Of a stretch of DNA of 64,000 bases, positions 32,262 to 43,315 are shown piece by piece. How positions within the stretch are numbered: position 1 is the first letter of the stretch; each line of letters starts with the position of its first letter. The translations under genes and the position numbers were made by a program. The notes under the pieces were generated by a model. The model was not told the origin of the DNA. It ran no database searches and saw only the letters and a list, made by a program, of their open reading frames with translations. Location: positions 65,812,148 through 65,876,147 of the forward strand of contig CM062296.1 of NCBI GenBank assembly GCA_031216915.1, read 5' to 3'. The stretch is from Pictodentalium vernedei. Taxonomy: Eukaryota; Mollusca; Scaphopoda; Dentaliida; Dentaliidae.

Positions 32262-33506
32262 GTAAGTATATCAAATCTAGTGTTTAAACAAGATATTACA
32301 AGAGGTGACATTCTCAAATTTAGAAACGCACTGAAAAGGTTCATTGTTTACCATTTTGCATGGAATATTCATTATTTGTCGTTATACGCGTTATCTACAG
32401 TCTAAATACGGGTAAATTTAAAAGTTGTGTACATGGTATCACAAGAGTCAAGACGATTAAGCGTACGACGATCTGTCTTAATCAGACAAGATCGAACCGT
32501 CGACCATTCCTTTCGAAGTCCATGCACTAACCACAGGACCACCGCACTCTCAACCCAGACCTTTAGATCAGCCTAATTTGGACACAGGGGCAAATATGGA
32601 TGTGTCCTACATGGTTGGAGAGAAAGCACCGGTATTTTCTTTGTCGTGGTGTCTGTCTTAGGTTTTAGGTCCCCCGTCTTAAGTTTACAACCCCTGGTTA
32701 TAGGTATTCGCGATTGTCATTGCCCCCCCCCCAACACCCTTTGATGTAAGTTTACTCGACTAACTCGAGAATGATTCGTAGTTTACCAATGTCGATCCAA
32801 AGATCTATTTGAATGTAAATTATGCATGGCATTTATAAGAAATGCCACAAACATGAAATAATAGATCTCAAGCTTTAAGTGCATGATCATATGTAATTCG
32901 CTAAAGAAAAGCAATCGTTGTCGACAGTGTCGTATACGACAGTGTCGACGACGATTGCTTTTCTATGGTGCACTCTGTGGGTTTTTAAAAACAATATTTA
33001 TCTGTTGCGTTGTTTGATTTCGAAGGTAAGACTAAGCTATACTGCAAGCATCAGGGAAACCTGGCCAAACTGTATATTGCCGAAACACTGCAAATCATAC
33101 TTTGGTGCAATTATCTTTTTGGGGCACACCGTCGTTAGTTTGAAAGAATTTAAAGGCCACTCTCAACCTTACTCACTAATATCTTGTATCACATTTTAAC
33201 ACCAAACAATGGCGTAACGCACATAGAACTAGGTTAGGGCGTCTCCTAAGGACCTCAATAATTGCACATTTTTAAGGGCCCCAACAATTCCAACATTTTG
33301 GGAAAAATCATAATTAAGGGTTTCAAAGCAGTGTTGTAGTTGAAGCAATGAGGTTGGGTGCTTCAATACCAGCTTGCGATATTCTCTGAAACCAATTACG
33401 GGGTTATGTAGGTGGAGCATGACAACAAGAAACAGTTGTTCAAATGACTATACAATATTAATCTTAATTGATTTACGAATGAGGTTGCATTCTGTACAAG
33501 TTGTTA
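32262..33506 (+). other. Presumed intron; hairpin at 32902-32963
   Basis: Begins with GTAAGT. The hairpin has arms AAAGAAAAGCAATCGTTGTC and GACGACGATTGCTTTTCT around GTCGTATACGAC. No further coding exon recognised. Confidence 0.5.
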
Positions 33507-34190
33507 CAGTAAAACCTGTCTTGAGAGAACACTGTCTTGAGAGACCACCTGTCTTGAGAGACCACATCTGCCAGGCACCGATTGCTTTTACTCTATAATG
33601 GACCTGCTATGGGAGACCACCTGTCTTGAGAGACCACTGTGACCTTGTACCAACATGTATGCCATAATGGACCTGTCTTGAGAGACCGCCCCTTTGAAAA
33701 CTGAAACCATGACAAAAACTTTTGACCTGTTCTGGAATTGGAAAATCTATTGTGGTTATACTAACATAATTAAAAATATTAAAAGCTCTTAATTGGGTTT
33801 CAATTGCTATTCGGTTACATAACTCATTAAAGATTGAGATGTTTTTATTAGACCCCTGTGAAAAGATTAGGGTTATTGCTGAATAAACAATTTCATACAT
33901 ACCTGAAATGTGACAGATAGGATTATAAAAATAAATTTGTGTTGAAAATCTTCAATGAAGATTTTCAACACTAATTTATTTTTATAATTTTTATAACAGT
34001 CCATTTCAATTTGTTACAAAAACTTCATAAAAAAGAACAACTACAAAGTAATTACACAAATAAAGTCTGAATTTTGTGGTTGGTTATTCACTGACTTGAG
34101 CAAACCTGAAACCTGTTATGAGAGACCACCTGTCTTGAGAGACCACTTTTGTCTGGCCCAAGGAGCGGTCTCTCAAGACAGGTTCTACTG
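33507..34190. mobile_element. TA-flanked element with CTGTCTTGAGAGACC repeats (pogo/mariner-type)
   Basis: Ends CAGTAAAACCTGTCTTGAGA and the inverted TCTCAAGACAGGTTCTACTG, with TA at 33505-33506 and 34191-34192. Variants of CTGTCTTGAGAGACCAC recur six or seven times just inside both ends. The interior has a hairpin at 33921-33985 (ATAAAAATAAATTTGTGTTG and inverse). TA target and CAGTARAACC-type ends fit pogo/Tc1-mariner relatives. No transposase. Confidence 0.75.
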
Positions 34191-34307
34191 TACATCAAAC
34201 CGTCGAAACAGAATCCGAAACCAACCAATGCCAACATGCCTCCTTTTCGGTTAAAGTGCTGACTAACTAACGAAGGAACGAACACAGCAATGAACAAAAG
34301 GACGAAC

Positions 34308-34515
34308 AAAAATCACCATCACGAAAATTTTAATTAATGAAACACCGGGTTGTACCCGTTGCTTCAATTATTAAATTTTTTACTGTTATTCCGTTGCTTC
34401 ATTTATTAAATTGTTTACTGTTATTCCTATAATTAATGTTTGGAATCTAAAATTATTGCGTCCGCGGAAATATCGCCCATCCATGGAAAGTGACCAGTCC
34501 ACGACGGCCATTCTG
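34308..34515. mobile_element. Family D MITE, left part lost
   Basis: Starts inside the central hairpin (TTAATTAATGAAACACCGGG) and runs to CCACGACGGCCATTCTG followed by TA. A block GTTGCTTCAATTATTAAAT / GTTGCTTCATTTATTAAAT is duplicated. Confidence 0.65.
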
Positions 34516-34879
34516 TAATCACTAACCATCATTAGAACGTCTTAAGCTAATCAGGACGGGGTGGATTTTATTCTAAACAGAATGTTTGTACCCATTCAGT
34601 GTGCTAGAATATAACATTCTAATGTATTGAATAATTATAGTATGTGGCCTATGGGCTCCCAATATTACTGCTGCGGTACGTCACTGCCACCAAACCAACT
34701 TCTCAAAGAGAAACTGAATAAAAAATAAATAAAACAAATAAAATAAATGTAAAAATAAAACAAAGAACTGTTTAATGTTCTAGTGTGACCCCAGAGTCAA
34801 CAGTTGGCATCGCTATCTCCACCTAACACCACTGGGAGACAAAACTTGCCAAAGAAATTCAAAAATTACTAAAACCGTT

Positions 34880-35350
34880 AATATAACAATAACATGATTT
34901 TGGAGGGCATTATGGCTCATTAGCGGCCTTGCAGCAATGATGAACAGCTCGAGGGTTTATTAAAGGCCCGAGACGAAGTCGAGGGCCGTTAATAAGCCCA
35001 AGGGCTGTTCATCGTTACTGTAGGGCCGCTAATGAATCATGATGCCTGACAACAATCATGTTATTACTATTATTACCACTCCCTGTTACAGCTAACCGCA
35101 CGAGGGAATTGCTGAGAGAAATAATCACTAAAGTCGGTTCGATATTTCTGGTTCGATCGTGCGTTCGACTTCAGTTCAGAAATACAAAGGGACGTCATCC
35201 GAATGGGAGTAATTCATTAGACCATGGAATCTAAAAATAGCCGGACCGCGGGCCGCTAATGGCTATTTATACCATCATCGCCCGCGGCCTGGCTCCGTCG
35301 AATCACTGAAATTATGGAGTTTTAACGGCCCTCCAAAATCATATTAATCG
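34880..35350. repeat. Complex foldback with GATTTTGGAGGGC ends
   Basis: GATTTTGGAGGGC at 34902-34914 is mirrored by GCCCTCCAAAATC near 35330. Within it, GGCTCATTAGCGGCC pairs with GGGCCGCTAATGAATC, and a second hairpin lies around CGCGGGCCGCTAATGG. Clearly palindromic at two scales; superfamily unknown. Confidence 0.55.
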
Positions 35351-35397
35351 ACTAGTAACTTTTCGATTGAGTGGTAATACTTTGTGTTACTTCAGAA

Positions 35398-35542
35398 TAT
35401 AACTGATAACTCCTCATTGCAACAAGTTCCATGAGCCCATTCGAATGAACAGATCAAAGTTTATGTTTTGTTTTAAATTTATACAAAATATAAATTGTTA
35501 TGGCGATTTTTGTAAATAGCACTTGCTAGGTAAATAGGTTCG
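35398..35542. mobile_element. Degenerate family A2 fragment
   Basis: ACTCCTCATTGCAACAAGTT, GTTATGGCGATTTTTGTAAA and AGCACTTGCTAGGTAAATAG correspond to the right half of A2 copies, with many substitutions. Confidence 0.4.
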
Positions 35543-35752
35543 TAATTTCGTACATGCTATTTTTATATTATTATCATTCCATAGTGCGTCACATACACGT
35601 TAACAGTAACTTATACGATACAACAAGGGGACGCAACAGACTGATAAAGAACTTTCTGGGAATTTTAGCTGGTCGATAAATGGTTTTAAATAGACATTAC
35701 CAACCGAGGGACACAGTCATATATAACGTCACGACGACATTCTAGAAGCTTT

Positions 35753-36080
35753 TTAACCCTTTACCCATCGTAACGGCCAATACCGGTCAGCGCTATTCAC
35801 AAAAATCGCCGATTAATTTTTCATTATTTTTTTTCATTTTCTGTCTCAAGAACATAGGTCATAACCCATCTTTGAAACGAGCTCGTGGAGATCGTTCCAA
35901 TGAGGGGTCATAACCTATGTTTTTGAGACCAACAAAAATGAAAAAAAAAAGTTATTCAAGTATTTTGTTTGCAAGTCGTCGGCTGAGTGCTAGAATGTTC
36001 TATGTCCCACAGGGACATAGAACATTCTAGCACTCAGGCGACGAAGTGCCGTCTGCTTTTCATGTTAGGTTAAGGGTTAA
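35753..36080. mobile_element. TTAA foldback MITE, family A2, carrying a nested hairpin
   Basis: TTAACCCTTTACCCATCGTA to TAGGTTAAGGGTTAA, with core GAAACGAGCTCGTGGAGATC and CATAGGTCATAACC arms. It is about 70 bp longer than other A2 copies because of the insertion at 35976-36044. Confidence 0.8.
35976..36044. repeat. Nested 69-bp hairpin inside family A2
   Basis: TCGTCGGCTGAGTGCTAGAA and its near-perfect inverse meet around CCCACAGGG. The inner 26-bp arms are perfect. Comparison with other A2 copies (GCAAGTGCCGTCTGC on this strand) places the insertion after GCAAG, with AG or AAG repeated at both edges. It resembles the larger hairpins at 7371, 37496 and 47203. Confidence 0.7.
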
Positions 36081-36547
36081 GTGTTGTAGACTATATTTTT
36101 TAATCAAAAAATAAGGTCGCATTAAACCGCTATAGGTGGATAAAAATGAATTTGCATAAAGTACAACTTCACCAAAACCTGCATAATTTATGGAAGAGAT
36201 TATGTGTTAATACATCTTGGCACCGTCATTAATTCTTTGTGAATATTCAAACGATAACTTCCAATACATTGTATTGGACAATAATACATTTCTACTGCTA
36301 CTGGATACCCTGGGATGATTGTATTATCTGACTTAAAAACCAATTCACATTAAATGCATTGTTGAATGCTAAAAAAATGAATTAATGTTATCACACTTGG
36401 GATAATTAAAGCTGGATATGTGAACGGTTTGATCGGTGATTAATCGTTCTATGTAACAAATCGGAGACAACAGCACGGATGTTTAAGAAGAAACACTGAG
36501 GTAAAACTTACGTTTGTCAACCTAAGTGCTAGCAATACATTAATGAA
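36081..36547. other. No gene seen
   Basis: AT-rich; no repeat, exon or RNA gene recognised. Confidence 0.4.
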
Positions 36548-36681
36548 GTACGGCCGCTGTGAACTGGTCACTTTCCACGGGGTGAGCAGTGTTTCCACGG
36601 ACGCAATAAAATCAGATTACAATCACTAATTATCGGAATAGTCATCAAATTATTAATTAATGAATGAAGCACCGGGTACGA
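36548..36681. mobile_element. Family D MITE, right part lost
   Basis: GTACGGCCGCTGTGAACTGG, TTCCACGGACGCAATAAAAT and TTAATTAATGAATGAAGCAC match the left half of D; the element stops at the centre. Confidence 0.65.
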
Positions 36682-36807
36682 TGTTAAACGCCGCAGACAG
36701 CTCGTTTGATCCGGCGATCTGACCTCCTCAACTCGACGTGATACTGCAAACCACATCACTTCACTGTAACAATAATAGGTTTATTATATGACTTATAGTT
36801 CAATATC

Positions 36808-37171
36808 GGGGCGCGGTGGCTCAGTGGGTACAGGTGCAGGCTGCAAGCCGAAAGGTCCTCGGTTCGAATCCCAACTGCGGCAACCGCGTTGTGTCCTTGG
36901 GCAAGACACTTCATCCCCCATTGCCTATGTGGGGGCACGGTGACGTTATGTACTAAGGCGTACTGCACGTCGATCGTGCACCTGTCTTCAACCAATGCTA
37001 ACCCTGCTTGTGTGGAGTTTGTATGTTGGGGAGCTGACAGTTGCTCGCCGTTGCTCGGTGGTTCTCTCCGGGTACCCCGGCTTCCTCCACCCGTAAAACT
37101 GTCGCGGTCATGATTGGCCATTGTGCAGAAATATGTGACCTTAAACACCAATAGATAAATAAATAAATAAA
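36808..37171 (+). mobile_element. SINE with tRNA-derived head
   Basis: GGGGCGCGGTGGCTCAGTGG carries a Pol III A box and GGTTCGAATCC a B box. The body has TGTCCTTGGGCAAGACACTT, a motif known from conserved central domains of several animal SINEs, then TACTAAGGCGTACTGCACGT, CTTCAACCAATGC and CTCCACCCGTAAAACTGTC, ending in (AAAT)n. It is flanked by a 14-bp duplication (36794-36807 and 37172-37185; 13 of 14 matching), which proves retroposition. Confidence 0.9.
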
Positions 37172-37185
37172 TATAGTTCAACATC

Positions 37186-37495
37186 GCATGCCAACACTAG
37201 CATTAACAATTGCCCCAACCTTTTTTGGTAAATTGGATTGAAGAAAAAAAAAATTTGTTTACACTTATTTTTGTAACAGGTGCACACTTCCGGGTAATCC
37301 CCCTCATGAATACGATAAAAAAATATGAATACGATAGGAAACCCGGACCGCCATTCGAGGAGTAAAGTAATCAACCGGAACAGCTAATTATGCGAATTCG
37401 AACGCACAAGTAAATTGTCCGTTATATTATAGTGATACGGGATCGGATTCCACACTGTTAATTTCCCGGGATCGGGAAAACTTCGCCAAACAGTA
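37186..37495. other. No gene seen
   Basis: AT-rich with short A-runs; nothing recognised. Confidence 0.4.
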
Positions 37496-37610
37496 CGTCC
37501 CCTGAGTTCCAATGTGTTCTATGTGCCAGTAGGCACGCCACTAGGCACGCCAGTAGGCTGTCACTAGGCACGCCAGTAGGCACATAGAACACATTGGAAC
37601 TCAAGGGACG
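37496..37610. repeat. Foldback hairpin, TCGTCC family, with tandem loop
   Basis: Arms CGTCCCCTGAGTTCCAATGT and inverse. The loop holds three or four copies of AGGCACGCCAGTAGG-like units, expanding the hairpin to 115 bp compared with 70 bp elsewhere. Confidence 0.7.
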
Positions 37611-38473
37611 AGTAGTGATATTTAGCAGTTAAATTACATAGTCATATAATAAAAACGTTTACAGGTCTGTACCGGTGAGTATTTTTTCACAAGGTTGGAG
37701 AACGTAGAGAGCTGAACTCTGCCCGAGTTGGAGACAAGGGCCAATATCGGATCTCTACAAAATGCAGTTAACCTGAAGTAAAGAGTAGTAAAATGGTTAA
37801 TAAAGTAGTAATACAGATATTCGTTGCTGATACAGGTTCAATTAACTCCCGAAATGTTCACTGTAGTAATTTGACACGGCTTTTCAGCATACATTGTAAC
37901 TAACAAATATCAATGGGACATTCACAGACCACCACCAACAAAGCTTTTCATGTCCGACTTTGTCTCCTATTTTGTGTGTTACTGAATATTTATACTATGA
38001 TTACCGGTTCTACTATATATAAAAAAACCTATGACATAAATGTTAGCTTTACACACCAATCGTGGTGAACACGCCTGCAATGGAATTTCAATAGTTAAAA
38101 TTTACACCTATAGTGGAACAACATCCAAACTGACATTTGGTGATCTTGACCTGAATACGATCTTGTCAAAATTTATCGCTCGTCGCCGCGCAATTATTTA
38201 TTACGTTTTCTAAATGAGTACCACAAATTAACAAACAACATCCCATAACCCCAAATAGTATGATATTATGTCATTAAAATGAAAAAAGTCCTGTAATTTG
38301 CGCGTTTCTTTTTCTATTTCGTTTCGGCGATAAAACTGACAGTGTCACCCATCTGTGCATAATTATGTAAACAAAAACAGATTTGCACGCGTGTACGTCT
38401 ACTGCTCAGTAAAATAGAGAAACAATAATAGCGACACTTAATAATCTGATGATCATGGTATAAATAAAATATA
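37611..38473. other. No gene seen
   Basis: No coding exon or repeat with recognised relatives. Confidence 0.4.
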
Positions 38474-38542
38474 CCCAGAGTAGCATGGTGTACCAAATGT
38501 CCACCACGAGTGGTGAACATTTGGTCACCAAGCTACTGTGGG
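38474..38542. repeat. Short palindrome
   Basis: CCCAGAGTAGCATGGTGTAC and its approximate inverse GGTCACCAAGCTACTGTGGG meet around CCACCACGAGTGGTG. Confidence 0.6.
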
Positions 38543-38859
38543 AACGTTCTGTCTGTTTCCCCACAATGTAAACATAAATGTTAGCATTCGACCAGATTTG
38601 ACAGCATTTTATTGTTATGAAATGTATCCATGGTTTGTTACTGTGACCCACCCACAACAGGGTGTCACATTGGTCAGCTCACAACACTAACGGTCGTTTA
38701 TCCGTTGGATGCAGTTCCACAGGTGTTAGTTAAAACACACTCTAATATAATTCGGCACACGTTGACCACATTACTTTTGGCCAGGGTTATTAATTCCCGA
38801 CAACCTCCAGAAAATCAATTCTGAAATTCTATTAAAGTCTAATTTCCATTATTATGCCT

Positions 38860-39845
38860 CACGTCTGAGACACTAGCCGTGATTGGTTAATTTGACACCT
38901 TCTAAAAGTCATAGTACTGGAGTTTTTGGACAAAACACGGGTACTATTGGAACGTTCTTCCCTGGAGACACGAGAATAAAGAAAATGTAAGCTCCACTTC
39001 TATTGAGCAGCGTCGATTATGCGCGCGATGATTGGAATTTCTCAACACTGAACGATGGCGCAGTGTCTGTTTAACCTTTTTCGTCACCGATAGACACAAA
39101 CTTACTGACAAATATGTGATCTTTAGTGGGCGTGTTTTCAATTTTAACTGCTAACAGTGATTCAATGATTCAAAACAATCAGAACTATTAAATACTCACG
39201 TGGTGTCATGGATGTGACTTCAATCAATTATATTTCCATAAGTTTAGTAAGTACTCATGCTCCTCGTCCTCACTGAGTCTCCGCCTCAAGCTCAAGTTCA
39301 AAATAAATTGTTTCACTCCGCTTAATTCTAACAACTGTCGTCGTCCAAGAAACATGAATTTATATTCCATTATAGTATTTTATACCACTTATCTCACAAG
39401 CATTAATAATGAATTATAACATAAACAGCATGATGCAATTGTAAACACTGACAATTGGTTATACAGAAACTCCCAAAGCGACGGCACTTGTAACAAGTCA
39501 TTTTCGAATTTGTTGATCTGGAAACTCCCAAAGAGACGTCATTTGTTCGAAATGACGTCACTAAAAGTATGTTTCTGAATTCGACTACCTTGTAACAAGG
39601 CTGATGCCAGTGATGGCATGTTTCAGTTAACGCTTAACAATGGAAGCAATTTTTTGTTCGGCATAGTAAAATAATTAGAACCTTTCTTTTCATGTTCTAT
39701 CGGCCCATAGTACCTGAGTTTGTGTGATTTCTGAAATAAAACCTTCAGCAGCTTCGCTGCTTCAGGTTTTATTTCAGAAATCACTCAAACTCAGGTACTA
39801 TCGACCGATAGAACATGAAAAGAAACGTTCTAATATTATATTATT
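38860..39845 (-). repeat. Large dispersed repeat P, copy 1, inverted relative to copy 2
   Basis: About 950 bp matching the reverse complement of 60070-61012 over its full length: ATTATGCCTCACGTCTGAGA, GTACTGGAGTTTTTGGACAA, CTAACAACTGTCGTCGTCCA, AATTATAACATAAACAGCAT and others. One end holds a palindrome (39697-39840) with arms AGTACCTGAGTTTGTGTGAT and inverse around AGCAGCTTCGCTGCT. No conserved open frame. Confidence 0.7.
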
Positions 39846-41114
39846 CTTTGGCCTAAGCTTGGTCATATTGCCAATATGAATGGGTAGTAGATTACATTAA
39901 ACCAAGAAAATCCCCACAAAGTCAAACAGCACCGTACCCATTCGCGAACACAAAATTACCAGCGGAAGTGAGAGGGTTATTTTTGATACAGTTACTGTGT
40001 CATATCAAGAGTTAATTATTTAATCTTTGTTTTGGCCAGGTTGCGTGCCAAGACCAGGGCAGTCATACTGTCTGCGCTGCGGTGAGGCATTAACGAAAAG
40101 ATCTGTAGTAGTTAATTTTCAACATAACTTGACAAAGCTACCCAAACAGTCACGGGCTGATCAATAACTTCTCTGGTTCTCAAGTTGAATACACAATGCA
40201 TGATAGAGCTAAAGTTATCAACTACAAAATGTTTCGAAGAACTTCAACAAACACAAATGGTCTCTCGTAATGTGCTACATATTTTGATGCTATTTGAATT
40301 GGCGGCCAACGTACAATCTCTTTCCACCTCGCGTTTAAGGCTGAAACTCAGCTTATCTAACTTTGCTTCTTGTTATTTTCCGAGAAACTTAGCTGCCTGC
40401 ACTTTCTCGTAACAGAACTATGAGACTCGAAATGTTCGCCTAACCCACTGCCGCAAACCGGTTTTCTTTATCAACGACAGGTACATTCTATCGACCAAAT
40501 GTTGGTTTAAGTGATGATACATTATCTCTTCCGAACTTGGCGACATTGTGCACCAAAATGCAATGTGAAAAACCCGCTATCTCAAATGTATTGCCTCGAA
40601 AACATGATCTCGATCGTTCCTTGCGTTTAGAGTCGCGAAATCTCGAAAGGGGCAATCCGCATTGAATCAACTTTGGATTTCCATCGGTCGATGCCACGTG
40701 ATCGCTCTATCATTTACAGATGTTTTAAATAAAACCACTGAAAAGATACCCCACATCAATATCTCGTGAAAACGATCCAATAACTAGCCACGAAATTGCG
40801 AAAGAGGACATTTGCAAAGAACCTTCTAGCATGCAAGGAGAAAATTGACCAATCAAAACCATTCCGAGCCTTCAAATGCTACGTTGAAAAATCAAAGTTA
40901 GACAATACACAGAAACGTTGTATCATTTAGGTTCAATAATAATTTCACCGGGGCACGTTGTTCTTTTTTATTAAAGTGTGATTTACTGGGATTTCCGGGT
41001 TTGATTATAAACGATAATTTCACAAGTGAACTATGCAATCAACAATTGTGTCATGTATCCGTGTGCGCAAACGAAGACGCTTTGCCGTGGGTGAAATGGA
41101 GACTTCATTGTTTT
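39846..41114. other. Sequence without obvious repeats; no gene recognised
   Basis: About 1.27 kb lacking foldback repeats. Two short frames (40185-40412 +, 40488-40697 -) have balanced composition but no motif or splice support. Confidence 0.4.
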
Positions 41115-41365
41115 TTAAACCTTTCGCCTAACATTAAAAGCAGACGACACTTGCAAAACAATTCTTGAATAACTATTATTTTCATTTTTTGTCTCTGAAA
41201 CATAGGTTATGCCCCCTCATTGGAACGAGCTAGACGAGCTCGTTCCAATGAGGAGTCATAACCTATGTTTCAGAGATAAAAAAATGAAAAACATAATGGA
41301 AATTAATTGGCGATTTTTGAGAATAGCGCTGACCTGTTTTGGCCGTTACGTATGTAAAGGGTTAA
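41115..41365. mobile_element. TTAA foldback MITE, family A2
   Basis: TTAAACCTTTCGCCTAACAT to GTATGTAAAGGGTTAA. Core TTGGAACGAGCTAGACGAGC with CATAGGTTATG / CATAACCTATG arms; GAATAGCGCTGACC block present. Confidence 0.85.
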
Positions 41366-41403
41366 ATAATATAATTATCGTTAATAATGAAAAGTAATAA
41401 ACA

Positions 41404-41560
41404 GAGTAATCGCTTGACTGGACTGGTTACGTGAAATAATTCACTCGAGGATGGGACTATATTGTAAAACACTCGTGCGCATGCGCACACTCGTGTTTTT
41501 ACAACGTCCCTCACCTCTCGGAATTATTTCACGAAACCAATCCAGTCAAGCGATTACTCT
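41404..41560. repeat. Long palindrome with an NRF-1-like centre
   Basis: Arms GAGTAATCGCTTGACTGGA and inverse, then CGTGAAATAATTC and GAATTATTTCACG. The centre is GTGCGCATGCGCAC, a perfect match to the NRF-1 palindrome. About 157 bp; foldback transposon core is the simplest reading. Confidence 0.65.
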
Positions 41561-41818
41561 CTAGGTGGACATCCTATCACAGATATAAACTGGTTATCTG
41601 TTTTGTGGGGGTACGCTATTTTCGTTAATTTCTGACACTTTGGACAAGGTTTTGAATATTCAAGGATGTCATAGGTAAATTAGGTTACTGGTCGCCTTCG
41701 GAATGGGACATGGGGTCGGCATTGAAGCGTATACTGCTTGAAAACGGAGCCTGAAAATTGTTAAATGTGCTCATCCATTATGACGGCTACAATAATTTTA
41801 CATATTAAATGCGATGTT

Positions 41819-42132
41819 CAGTTAAAACTAGAAGTCCTGTCATGAAATGCGCACAAATAGCACGTCGATTTGCTCGTTAATCTACGCGTTATGAAGATGG
41901 TAAGGCTATCAAAGTCTGTACATATGGCCTGTGCACAAGCAATGTTTCAGCCAATGGACCTCCGGGTGACCCAGAGGTCCATTGGCAGAAACATTGCATG
42001 TGTTTGCTATGAGTAACCAGGAGAACCTGCCGTGCTTTGGATGCCATTCGATATGGCAATTGCGCGCAATTCCAACGCGCAATTAAGCCTAGATAAGCGC
42101 ACTATTCGTGACAGGACTTCTAGTTTTAACTG
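41819..42132. mobile_element. TA-type MITE, family I, 314 bp, copy 1
   Basis: CAGTTAAAACTAGAAGTCCT and its inverse at the ends; TA follows on the right (42133-42134), TT precedes on the left. Central hairpin CAAGCAATGTTTCAGCCAAT around ACCTCCGGGTGACCC. Same length and nearly the same sequence as 56059-56372, so recently active. Confidence 0.85.
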
Positions 42133-42195
42133 TAAGTCTTCCTAGCGATGACGTTTCTGGTTCAATGATAATCACAAATATCTGTGCACTTTTAT

Positions 42196-43231
42196 TTAAC
42201 CCTTTACCTAAAGCTCATGATGTTAGAATTTGTTATATTTTTTCAAAGTTTTGAAAACAATTCAAGAAAACAACATCATGTGACCCCCTCATTAGAACGA
42301 GTTCGACGAGGGGTCACATCATACGTTTTGTTGTCATTTGGTGAAAAAAAATATTTCTTATGCTCCCACGACGAAAAGTCGGGTGGGGTTATATTGTTTT
42401 ACCCTTCCTTCCGTCCGCTCGTTCATGCGTTCGTCTTTTCCGTATGCATGTATGGTACAAGGATTTCCCGCCTAACTCCTTTTACTGTTTTGAATCTTCA
42501 ATATTGTTTATCTTACCGCGTATTTATACAAATACCAAAGGTGCTCACGTTTTCATAAAAATTGATTTTGTTCAATTTTCCACAACAATTACGGGTTGAT
42601 GAACTTAAATATTTTTGTGAAAATTCGCATAGAGTTTACATGATACATGCTCTGCCCAGGCAATTCCTCCCACAGCTTTCAAGCTAGGACTTTTTTTTAT
42701 TTAAAAGGATATTTATTTTTTTTACAAAGCTATCCATATACATACACCAACGGTGTATACTTACATGTACGATCAAGACTTCAGGTTTTAAGCTAAAACT
42801 TTTCTTGTAATTTTGAAAGATGTGTACAGATATTTTTACTAATATAATCAATTAATAGTTATGTTTTTTATTATAATAAGTTATTTTAAACCCATTTTAC
42901 ATGGTGTATTACGATTTGTTTATACCGAACAAAGGTGTCAACCTCAAAGTTTTGTGCCGATGAATTCGTCATTTACTGGACGTCGATATATTTTGCTACA
43001 CACATACAGACCATTTTTAGGTATTTTAGAATACAAATGTAAATTCAAGTACATAGAAGAACTTGCGGGGCATCATACGTGTCTTACAGATACAGCACAT
43101 GTACGAGTAACAAATCACTTCCTGCTCTTCAACCCATGTGCAGGGCGGGGGCATGCTTCAGTCTAGATTTCCAACTTCCCAATTTGTAAATTATACACAC
43201 GGATACGACGATTCATTGGTTAAAGGGTTAA
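42196..43231. mobile_element. Family A-type TTAA element enlarged to about 1 kb
   Basis: Left end TTAACCCTTTACCTAAAGCT and a residual core ACATCATGTGACCCCCTCAT / GACGAGGGGTCACATCATAC lie at 42196-42335. A matching right end GATTCATTGGTTAAAGGGTTAA-type terminus closes at 43231. Some 800 bp of unrelated AT-rich sequence, including the frames at 42360-42599 and 42861-43166, sits between. Either a large insertion or two unrelated half elements. Confidence 0.45.
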
Positions 43232-43315
43232 TAGAATGAAATTCCAAGGATAGCATAGTCAGTAGGGCAAAGTGCAAGGAACTCAGATGTGGAATTAATG
43301 ATCAGAACAGTCAAC

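Noticed and set aside
33507-34190. CRISPR-like array from the repeated CTGTCTTGAGAGACC blocks
   Set aside because: Spacing is irregular, repeats are at the ends of a TA-flanked transposon, and the sequence is eukaryotic.
36808-36880. tRNA gene
   Set aside because: A and B boxes are present, but no acceptor stem closes and a SINE body with target duplication follows.
36756-37184. 142-codon open frame on the minus strand
   Set aside because: Antisense to the tRNA-headed SINE; the same peptide segments recur antisense to the SINE at 51469.
42861-43166. 101-codon + frame inside the enlarged A-type element
   Set aside because: No transposase motif such as a DDD/DDE block; likely chance in AT-rich DNA.
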